NCBI GenBank assembly: GCA_031288815.1
Contig: JAITQR010000296.1
Span: forward strand, 1-8,644
From: Treponema sp.
GTDB taxonomy: Bacteria > Spirochaetota > Spirochaetia > Treponematales > Breznakiellaceae
Length of the DNA stretch: 8,644 bases
Direction: 5' to 3'
The notes beneath the pieces are model-generated. The model was not told the origin of the DNA. It ran no database searches and was given only the letters and a program-made list of their open reading frames with translations. Made by a program: the position numbers and the translations under genes. Position 1 is the first letter of the stretch, and each line of letters starts with the position of its first letter. Below are positions 1 through 5,137 of this stretch, piece by piece.

Positions 1-363
1 TTCTTCGCCTATTTTTACACCCAGGTAAGCCTGAACCCGATAGAGATTGCCAAGCAGATCCGGGAAAACGGCGGCTCAATACCGGGTATCCGGGCGGAAC
101 GGATCGAGGAGTATCTTACTAAGATACTAAACCGGATAGTGCTTCCCGGTTCCCTCTACCTGGCGGTTATCGCGGTTATCCCGACTTTTATCCAGTGGGC
201 CTTTAACTTCCCCTCGTCTATTTCCTATCTGATGGGGGGCACTTCGCTGCTGATTTTGGTCGGCGTGGATCTGGATACCATGAGTCAGGTCGAGGGGCTC
301 CTCAAGATGCATCATCACGACGGATTGACACGGCGGGGTCATTTGCGGGGCCGGAACCTTTAA
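1..363 (+). CDS. secY: Protein translocase subunit SecY, C-terminal part (5' truncated by window)
   Basis: The frame is open from base 1 and gives 120 residues ending in TAA at 361-363; the start lies outside the window. SecY is the central channel of the Sec translocon in the inner membrane. The fragment begins near the end of TM9 (FFAYFYTQV), then has the cytosolic C5 loop with the family pattern IAKQIRENGGSIPGIR (about residues 16-31). The arginine in that pattern is the one important for SecA and ribosome coupling. TM10 follows (GGTSLLILVGVDLDTMSQVE, about 79-98), then a short basic C-tail with RGR near the end, as in other SecYs. It is the last spc-type gene before rpmJ. Many bacteria have adk, map or infA next; here rpmJ follows directly after 82 bases. 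The family call is very secure. Confidence 0.97.
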   Translation, partial: FFAYFYTQVSLNPIEIAKQIRENGGSIPGIRAERIEEYLTKILNRIVLPGSLYLAVIAVIPTFIQWAFNFPSSISYLMGGTSLLILVGVDLDTMSQVEGLLKMHHHDGLTRRGHLRGRNL

Positions 364-374
364 CTATGGGAAGA

Positions 375-403
375 TTGACGAATTGCATAAAATTCGCTAT
401 GAA
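375..403 (+). promoter_or_regulatory. Probable sigma70-type promoter upstream of rpmJ
   Basis: The -35-like TTGACG (375-380) matches the consensus at 5 of 6 bases. After exactly 17 bases comes the -10-like TATGAA (398-403), 4 of 6. A start would fall near 409-411, at the foot of a GC-rich hairpin and about 35 bases before the rpmJ ATG. It lies in the short secY-rpmJ gap, so it would be an internal promoter giving extra expression of rpmJ to rplQ. Three GAATT/AATTC elements at 380-384, 391-395 and 401-405 sit about one helical turn apart across it. The call rests on pattern only. Confidence 0.5.
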
Positions 404-411
404 TTTAAGTT

Positions 412-429
412 CCCCGGTTTTGTCCGGGG
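412..429 (+). promoter_or_regulatory. 5' hairpin in the rpmJ leader
   Basis: CCCCGG (412-417) and CCGGGG (424-429) form a perfect 6-bp all-GC stem with loop TTTTGT. No U-tract follows, so it is not an intrinsic terminator. It sits just upstream of the rpmJ ribosome binding site (GGGAG, 434-438) and would be at the very 5' end of a transcript from the promoter at 375-403. An mRNA-stabilising or translation-modulating role is inference. Confidence 0.4.
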
Positions 430-445
430 TTAAGGGAGAAGTTGG

Positions 446-559
446 ATGAAAGTCCGAACCAGTGTGAAACCGATTTGCGACAAGTGCAAAGTGATTAAGC
501 GGAACGGTATTGTCCGTATCGTTTGTCAGAACCCCAAGCATAAACAGAAGCAGGGGTAA
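446..559 (+). CDS. rpmJ: 50S ribosomal protein L36 (bL36), zinc-binding form
   Basis: This 37-residue protein, from [15 protein letters not shown] to HKQKQG, has the usual length of L36. It carries the full zinc ligand set Cys11, Cys14, Cys27 and His32, so it is the C+ (zinc-dependent) form and not the zinc-independent paralogue many bacteria switch to under zinc starvation. L36 binds 23S rRNA in the large subunit. The ATG has a GGGAG Shine-Dalgarno (434-438) at 7 bases. A promoter and a hairpin lie just upstream, and rpsM starts 6 bases after the stop. Identification is essentially certain despite the small size. Confidence 0.97.
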   Translation: MKVRTSVKPICDKCKVIKRNGIVRIVCQNPKHKQKQG

Positions 560-565
560 AAGGGT

Positions 566-931
566 ATGGCGCGTCTTGTGGGGGTAGACCTCCCGAATAA
601 GCATGTGAATATTGCTTTGACCTATATTTACGGGATCGGCAGATCCAGCGCGGACGAGATCTGCAAAAAAGCGAAACTCGATCCTCTGCGGATGATCAAC
701 GATCTGTCCCAGGAAGAGCTGAACGAACTCCGGAATATCATCGAAGGGGATTACAAGGTGGAGGGGCGTTTACGCACCGAAGTCGCCCTGAATATCAAAC
801 GGCTTATGGATATCGGCTGTTACCGGGGCCTCCGCCACCGTAAAGGACTGCCCCTCCGGGGTCAGCGGACCAGGACAAACGCCCGTACCCGCAAGGGCAA
901 GAAAAAGACCGTCGCGGGAAAGAAGAAGTAA
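566..931 (+). CDS. rpsM: 30S ribosomal protein S13 (uS13)
   Basis: The 121 residues match S13 over the full length. [10 protein letters not shown] is the start, the helix-turn region [15 protein letters not shown] lies at about 22-36, and the conserved basic tail has [19 protein letters not shown] at about 88-106 followed by RTRKG. S13 sits in the 30S head, contacts the P-site tRNA through its C-terminal tail, and forms inter-subunit bridges. The start is 6 bases after the rpmJ stop. The AGGG touching the ATG is too close to act, so the likely Shine-Dalgarno is CAGGGG (551-556) inside the end of rpmJ, which implies translational coupling with L36. No alpha-operon leader pseudoknot can fit in this 6-base gap. 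Confidence 0.97.
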   Translation: MARLVGVDLPNKHVNIALTYIYGIGRSSADEICKKAKLDPLRMINDLSQEELNELRNIIEGDYKVEGRLRTEVALNIKRLMDIGCYRGLRHRKGLPLRGQRTRTNARTRKGKKKTVAGKKK

Positions 932-974
932 GATGTCCGGAATGGTTGATTGTTCTGCATGGGTGACTTTTTAT

Positions 975-980
975 GGAGGA
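975..980 (+). promoter_or_regulatory. Strong ribosome binding site that fixes the rpsK GTG start
   Basis: GGAGGA at 975-980 is the best Shine-Dalgarno in the window and lies 4 bases before the GTG at 985. It selects this GTG as the rpsK start, since no ATG is in frame nearby. The site lies inside a three-codon ATG-GAG-GAT-TGA micro-ORF (973-984) whose stop codon abuts the GTG. Confidence 0.7.
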
Positions 981-984
981 TTGA

Positions 985-1368
985 GTGGCTGCTAGCACGA
1001 AAAAGAGGAAAGAGAAGAAATCAGTTTATGAAGGGAACGTATATATCCAGGCTACGTTCAATAATACAATTGTAACTATCACCGATTTAATGGGTAACGC
1101 CGTATCCTGGGCCAGTTCCGGTGGGCTTGGGTTCCGGGGCGCCAAGAAATCAACCCCTTTCGCCGCCCAGACGGTGACCGAAACCGCGGCCCAGAAGGCC
1201 CTGCAGGTCGGTTTGAGGGAAGTGCATGTTTATGTAAAGGGTCCCGGTATTGGCCGTGAATCGGCAATCCGCCAACTTGGGGCTTTAGGTATAAAAGTGA
1301 AGTCTATTAATGATGTAACGCCGATTCCGCATAATGGTTGCCGGCCGCGGAAGACCCGCCGTATTTGA
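985..1368 (+). CDS. rpsK: 30S ribosomal protein S11 (uS11)
   Basis: The 127-residue product is S11. The conserved blocks are [18 protein letters not shown] (about 17-34), [21 protein letters not shown] (about 41-61, the most conserved S11 block), [15 protein letters not shown] (about 84-98) and the terminal [12 protein letters not shown] (about 115-126). S11 lies on the 30S platform, next to the mRNA exit region and S21/S18. It starts with GTG, preceded by a strong GGAGGA. The 53-base gap after rpsM is the largest gap in this operon apart from the one before rpmJ and holds the RBS and a tiny ATG...TGA frame; I see no convincing promoter there. Length and ends agree with the family. Confidence 0.97.
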   Translation: MAASTKKRKEKKSVYEGNVYIQATFNNTIVTITDLMGNAVSWASSGGLGFRGAKKSTPFAAQTVTETAAQKALQVGLREVHVYVKGPGIGRESAIRQLGALGIKVKSINDVTPIPHNGCRPRKTRRI

Positions 1369-1396
1369 CGACGGTATGTAAGGAGCAGGGAGAAAT

Positions 1397-2032
1397 ATGG
1401 CGAGATATACTGGACCGGTTTGCCGTTTGTGCCGGGCGGAACAGAAAAAATTGATGCTTAAGGGGGATCGTTGTAAAAGCGATAAGTGTCCTATACATAA
1501 AAAACGTCCCGCCCCGGGAAAAGATCCCAAGAGAAGGCCGGGGAAGCGTTCCGATTACGGTATCCAGCTTCGGGAAAAACAGAAGCTGAGGCGGATATAC
1601 GGTATGCAGGAGAGGCAGTTTGGTCTGTTTTTTGAACGGGCCCTCCGGATGACCGGCATTACCGGCGAGAACCTCTTTGTGCTTTTGGAACGCCGGCTTG
1701 ACAACGTGGTTTACCGGCTCCGCTTTGCCACTTCCCGCAGCCAGGCCCGTCAGATTGTACTGCACGGCCATGTTACGGTGAACGGTAAACGGGTAAATGT
1801 CCCATCCTATCTGGTAAAACCGGAAGACGAAATCGCCATCGGGGAAAGCAGCAAAGGCCTTGTGGTTATAAAAGACGCGTTAAAGGAATATGGAAAAAGC
1901 GGAGTTATGCCATGGCTTCAACTGGATCCTGACGCTATGAAAGGGAAGTTCCTTGCCGCACCGAGGCGTAGTGATATTACCGACCTGGTGGATATCAAGG
2001 AACAGATGATTGTTGAGTTATATTCTAAATAA
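1397..2032 (+). CDS. rpsD: 30S ribosomal protein S4 (uS4), Cys4 zinc form
   Basis: The 211-residue protein is S4, a primary 16S rRNA-binding assembly protein that nucleates the 5' domain and lines the mRNA entry channel. The N-terminus has four cysteines at 9, 12, 26 and 31, the spacing of the zinc-binding S4 of Thermus-like type, so this is the zinc-containing form. The central region has YGIQLREKQKLRRIYGMQE (about 54-72). The S4 RNA-binding domain follows at about 99-148 (LDNVVYRLRFATSRSQARQ then VTVNGKRVN). The C-terminus is typical. Two candidate ribosome binding sites precede the ATG: AAGGAG at 1380-1385 and AGGGAGA at 1387-1393. In some bacteria S4 represses its own operon by binding its mRNA; nothing here proves that. 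Confidence 0.97.
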   Translation: MARYTGPVCRLCRAEQKKLMLKGDRCKSDKCPIHKKRPAPGKDPKRRPGKRSDYGIQLREKQKLRRIYGMQERQFGLFFERALRMTGITGENLFVLLERRLDNVVYRLRFATSRSQARQIVLHGHVTVNGKRVNVPSYLVKPEDEIAIGESSKGLVVIKDALKEYGKSGVMPWLQLDPDAMKGKFLAAPRRSDITDLVDIKEQMIVELYSK

Positions 2033-2041
2033 GGAGTTCCC

Positions 2042-3097
2042 ATGGCTCGTAAGAACCTTCTTAAAGGATTCAAACGCCCGAAAGGTATCACCTTTGAGCA
2101 TGGTGAGCTAAAGCAGAATTATGGCAAGTTCACCGCCGCTCCCTTTGAACCGGGATTCGGTACAACGGTTGGTAATACCCTGCGCAGGGTTCTTCTTTCC
2201 TCAATCCAGGGATACGCGATTACCGCGGTTAAAATTACCTCTTACGATATAGATGGAGTTGCCCATGCGGTATCAAGTGAGTTTGAGATCATCCCCAATG
2301 TAGTTGAAGATACCCTTGAGGTTATCAATAACCTTAAACAGATCCGGCTCAGGCTTCCGGATGATACGGAACAGGATGTCCTGCTTTATGAATGGTCCGG
2401 CAAGGGGGAGATCAAGAGCGATGATTTTGCCCGAATCGGACAGGTCGAGGTGCTGAGTACCGGCCAGCATGTAATGACCCTTATGGACGACGCCAAGCTG
2501 GAACTTGAGATCCAAATAGACTTGGGCCGCGGTTATGTACCCTCCGAGGTAAACGAGCGGTACGTGGAGATAATCGGAACCATTCCGCTGGACGCGATTT
2601 TTTCACCGGTTAAAAAAGTCAAGTATTCCGTGGAGCCGACCCGGGTAGGACAGCGGAGCGATTATGACAAGCTGGTGCTGGAGATTTGGACCGACGGGAC
2701 GGTAAAACCCGATGACGCCTTGGCGGAAGCGGCGAAAGTGGCCAAGGATCACTTTCTGGTGTTCATTAATTTTGATGAAAACAACCTTGGGCTTGATGAG
2801 GATTTTGACGAGGACGATGAGCGGATACGGCAGATACTCAACACTCCGGTGGAGGAGTTGGAACTGTCGGTTCGATCTTCCAACTGTCTTAAGAACGCGA
2901 ACATTAAAACCATCGGGGAACTGACCCGGAAAACAGAGGATGATATCGCCAAGACCCGTAATTTCGGGAAAAAATCCCTCCAGGAGATCAAGGAAAAACT
3001 CAAGGAATGGAATCTGAGCCTGGGGATTACCGATATCAACGTGTTTAAGAATGTGGTCAGAGTCAGCCCCCAGAAGGAAGTAGAAGATGAAGCATAG
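2042..3097 (+). CDS. rpoA: DNA-directed RNA polymerase subunit alpha
   Basis: The 351-residue product is a full-length alpha subunit. The N-terminal dimerisation/assembly domain spans about 20-235 and includes [20 protein letters not shown] (35-54). An acidic linker follows (about 245-265, many D/E). The C-terminal domain spans about 272-328, with VRSSNCLK (277-284) and [10 protein letters not shown] (307-316). These keep the DNA/UP-element-contacting residues aligned with E. coli R265, N268, C269, G296, K298 and S299 (here R278, N281, C282, G309, K311, S312). It should therefore bind UP elements and activators normally. AAGGAG at 2031-2036 overlaps the rpsD stop and lies 5 bases from the ATG. 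The 3' end overlaps rplQ by 11 bases. Confidence 0.98.
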   Translation: MARKNLLKGFKRPKGITFEHGELKQNYGKFTAAPFEPGFGTTVGNTLRRVLLSSIQGYAITAVKITSYDIDGVAHAVSSEFEIIPNVVEDTLEVINNLKQIRLRLPDDTEQDVLLYEWSGKGEIKSDDFARIGQVEVLSTGQHVMTLMDDAKLELEIQIDLGRGYVPSEVNERYVEIIGTIPLDAIFSPVKKVKYSVEPTRVGQRSDYDKLVLEIWTDGTVKPDDALAEAAKVAKDHFLVFINFDENNLGLDEDFDEDDERIRQILNTPVEELELSVRSSNCLKNANIKTIGELTRKTEDDIAKTRNFGKKSLQEIKEKLKEWNLSLGITDINVFKNVVRVSPQKEVEDEA

Positions 3098-3530
3098 GAG
3101 AGGCTTTAACCACCTTGACCGGGATTCGGCTCACCGGAAGGCGCTTCACCGCAACATGGTAACATCCCTGTTCCGGTATGAACGGATACGGACTACCAAG
3201 GCGAAAGCCCAGGAAATAAGAAGACGCGCCGAAAAACTCATAACCAGAGCCAAGATCGATTCGGTTCATAACCGACGGATAGTTTCAAGCCGTCTTTTTG
3301 ACGAGGGGATAGTGGCAAAACTTTTTACCGATATCGCCGTCAGAATGAAGGAACGTCCCGGCGGTTATACCCGGATCATCAAGCTTGGCGAACGGCCGGG
3401 GGATACCGCCGAGGTGGTAATCCTGGAACTGGTGGATTACAAGCTGGATACCGGGAATTCCGGCAAGAAGGCGAAAAAAGAAGCGAAAGCCGGAAAGAAA
3501 GCGGCAGGAAACGAAAAGAAGGACGGATAG
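3087..3530 (+). CDS. rplQ: 50S ribosomal protein L17 (bL17) with lysine-rich tail
   Basis: The L17 signature is clear at the N-terminus: [20 protein letters not shown] (1-20) then HRNMVTSLF. The middle block [20 protein letters not shown] (32-51) and the C-terminal core [18 protein letters not shown] then VILELV complete the fold by about residue 117. Residues 118-147 are an extra tail rich in Lys, Ala, Gly and Glu, low in complexity and probably disordered and RNA-associated. L17 sits at the back of the 50S subunit near the exit tunnel. The ATG lies inside rpoA in another frame (11-base overlap), with GAAGGA (3073-3078) as the ribosome binding site, so alpha and L17 are likely coupled. Confidence 0.96.
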   Translation: MKHRRGFNHLDRDSAHRKALHRNMVTSLFRYERIRTTKAKAQEIRRRAEKLITRAKIDSVHNRRIVSSRLFDEGIVAKLFTDIAVRMKERPGGYTRIIKLGERPGDTAEVVILELVDYKLDTGNSGKKAKKEAKAGKKAAGNEKKDG

Positions 3531-3531
3531 G

Positions 3532-3738
3532 ATGTCTAAAGCGCACAGAGGTAAAGGGATACGGGAGCTCGCTTTCCACGGACGGGGTGTATGTCCGGTT
3601 TGTAAACGGAGTAACGTCAAAATTCTGTATGAACAGGAAGCCGGGGAAGTTAAAGTGAAGATCTGTAAAACCTGCCGGGCTGCGGTCAAACACGGAAAAA
3701 AGACAATCCCCGCGGCTGCGGCCGGCGAGAAGTCTTAA
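3532..3738 (+). CDS. Small zinc-ribbon protein at the end of the ribosomal operon, function unknown
   Basis: This 68-residue basic protein has two CxxC knuckles, Cys21/Cys24 (VCPVCKR) and Cys45/Cys48 (ICKTCRA), 20 residues apart. That is the layout of a treble-clef or zinc-ribbon fold such as those of small ribosomal proteins. The N-terminus (MSKAHRGKGIREL) and the region after Cys48 are rich in Lys, Arg and His, which suggests nucleic acid binding. The ATG is 1 base after the rplQ stop with AAGGA (3519-3523) as ribosome binding site, so it is almost certainly co-translated with L17. I do not recognise a named family. By context it could be a lineage-specific ribosome- or polymerase-associated factor; that is inference. 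The TAA stop overlaps the stop of the convergent gene. Confidence 0.82.
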   Translation: MSKAHRGKGIRELAFHGRGVCPVCKRSNVKILYEQEAGEVKVKICKTCRAAVKHGKKTIPAAAAGEKS

Positions 3739-5024
3739 GGTACTGCCGCGGTAACGGGGAGTTCTTCCGCGGGGGCAGGGGCAAAGGGGTTATCCATAAA
3801 CAGCTTTGCGTTTAGCTTGTTCAGAGCGGAGTTGATAGCGTTTAAATTTAAGCCGGTCTTTTCATGGTAAGACCGGTGTTTTTTTATCAGCTCGCCGGTG
3901 TATTGATAGAGGGGGTACACCCGGAAGCCGGTGAATCCCTGTTCGTAGTGGGTGATCACCGGAATAATGCCCGTATCCGCGATCGTGGTGTTCCCGTCTT
4001 TTTTGCTTAGCTTTACATACATAAGGCCCCCAAAGAGGGTCTCGGTTCTTATCTGGCCGGACATGAAGTTGCCCAGGGAATAAAAACAGAGCATCTGTTT
4101 GCCGCCGGGCCGGGGAATGTAGGCCTGGGGCTGGAGTGTGTGGGGATGGTGGCCTATTACCAGGTCAACCTCCTCTTTGGCAAGGAATTCCGCCAGGGCG
4201 GTTTGTTCCGCGCTAGGATCGAGGGTATATTCCTCCCCCCAGTGCATGGAAACGACGAGAAAGTCGCAGAGGGGCCGCAGGGCGCCTATTTCGGCGCTCA
4301 TGGTTTTCCGGTCAATAAGGGAAACCAGATAGGGTTTGTCCCGGGGAAGGAGGAGGCCGTTAGTCCCGTAAGTGTAGGCCAGAAACCCAATACGGATACC
4401 GTTCTTTTCGATGACGATCTTTCTGTTGTCCCGTTCCTCCCGGGAACGGTGTATGCCCAGGTATGTGGCGCCGGGGATTCCGTCCCAGACAGCGATGGTA
4501 TCACGGATGCCCTCCTCTCCCTTGTCCATGACGTGGTTGTTTGCCTGGTTTATGATGTCAAAGCTCACGTCAGCCAGATTTTTTGCCAGCGCCTGGGGGG
4601 TGTTGAACCGGGGATACCCTGAGTAGCCGAAAGATTCCCTGCCAAGAACCGTCTCCTGATTGATAAACGCCAGATCCGCCCCCGCGATAATGGGTGTAAC
4701 CATTTCATAGATGGGGGCGAAGTTGTAGCCATCTTCCCCCTTGAAAGCCTTAATCAGGGGCTCGTGAAAGAGATTATCCCCCGCGGCAACCAGGGTAAGG
4801 GAACTTACAGGGACGGGCCTGGAAACCGGAAGGGCGGATTCGGGAACCTGGGGAAGTAATCCGGCAACCGGGGCAGACTCAGGATCGGGAATAAAGAGAG
4901 GAGCGCTTTTCCGTTCCAGGTTTCTGCTCCCCAGACAAGACATGAGGAATAGGAAAACCAGGAAAAAGACAAGACAATTCCTAAACCGGTTGTTTTGCGA
5001 CCGGACACGAAGACATGTTTTCAT
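3735..5024 (-). CDS. CapA/PgsA-family (PGA_cap) predicted lipoprotein with metallophosphatase-like fold
   Basis: From the ATG at 5024 the protein has 429 residues. It opens with a lipoprotein signal: a basic start, a hydrophobic run CLVFFLVFLFL, and the lipobox LMSC with Cys at residue 30. A Pro/Ser/Ala-rich linker follows to about residue 73. The PGA_cap domain then shows AAGDN, FINQETVL, QANNHVMDKG, VSMHWGEEY, VIGHHPHTLQ and FYSLGNFMSG in the family order. The Asp, Asn, His and Glu of these motifs are the usual metal-binding positions of the calcineurin-like fold. Family members are linked to poly-gamma-glutamate capsule synthesis, but many lie outside capsule loci, as here, so the substrate is unknown. 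The frame extends upstream to a TTG at 5108 without a signal-like start; the ATG is preferred, although its ribosome binding site is poor. It lies downstream of relA, and its stop overlaps that of the zinc-ribbon gene. Confidence 0.87.
   Translation of the reverse strand: MKTCLRVRSQNNRFRNCLVFFLVFLFLMSCLGSRNLERKSAPLFIPDPESAPVAGLLPQVPESALPVSRPVPVSSLTLVAAGDNLFHEPLIKAFKGEDGYNFAPIYEMVTPIIAGADLAFINQETVLGRESFGYSGYPRFNTPQALAKNLADVSFDIINQANNHVMDKGEEGIRDTIAVWDGIPGATYLGIHRSREERDNRKIVIEKNGIRIGFLAYTYGTNGLLLPRDKPYLVSLIDRKTMSAEIGALRPLCDFLVVSMHWGEEYTLDPSAEQTALAEFLAKEEVDLVIGHHPHTLQPQAYIPRPGGKQMLCFYSLGNFMSGQIRTETLFGGLMYVKLSKKDGNTTIADTGIIPVITHYEQGFTGFRVYPLYQYTGELIKKHRSYHEKTGLNLNAINSALNKLNAKLFMDNPFAPAPAEELPVTAAVP
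3853..3885 (+). terminator. Intrinsic terminator of the ribosomal operon, embedded in the opposing gene
   Basis: CCGGTCTT (3853-3860) and AAGACCGG (3869-3876) form a perfect 8-bp stem with an 8-base loop. After TG come seven T residues (3879-3885). This is a textbook Rho-independent terminator for + strand transcription. It lies about 115 bases past the zinc-ribbon stop, entirely within the C-terminal coding region of the convergent capA-like gene, where the same bases encode KKHRSYHEKTG on the other strand. It is the only strong + strand terminator near the operon end. Confidence 0.85.
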
Positions 5025-5116
5025 AAATTTTTTACCCGAAAGCAGTCCCAAAATTACAATAGCAAGATAGCATCCAGGAGGGAAATATGCCAGCGTTATT
5101 TGCGGCAAAAGGATAG

Positions 5117-5137
5117 TCCAGCCTTATATCGGCTGGA
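5117..5137 (-). terminator. Hairpin across the relA stop codon, possible weak terminator or processing site
   Basis: TCCAGCC (5117-5123) and GGCTGGA (5131-5137) form a perfect 7-bp stem with a 7-base loop that contains the relA TAA. On the - strand it is followed by CTATCCTTTT, a poor U-tract. It could cause partial termination between relA and capA, or stabilise the relA 3' end. With capA starting at 5024, the 99-base gap (5025-5123) gives room for separate control. Terminator function is uncertain; the dyad itself is clear. Confidence 0.4.

Noticed and set aside
946..975. TTGATT with a TTTATG about 18 bases downstream, as a possible promoter before rpsK.
   Set aside because: Both boxes are weak and the -10 would merge with the GGAGGA ribosome binding site, leaving no leader before the GTG.
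1307..1771. Long antisense open frame opposite rpsK and rpsD.
   Set aside because: It lies wholly opposite certain ribosomal genes, shows no family motif, and is explained by their codon bias.
3476..3510. GCCG/CGGC dyad and a later T6 on the - strand, as a possible capA terminator inside rplQ.
   Set aside because: The stem is 4 bp and the T-run starts about 10 bases after it, so it does not resemble a working terminator.
4140..4622. 160-codon + strand open frame opposite the CapA-like gene.
   Set aside because: The opposite strand encodes the ordered PGA_cap motifs; this frame has no ribosome binding site of note and no recognisable domain.
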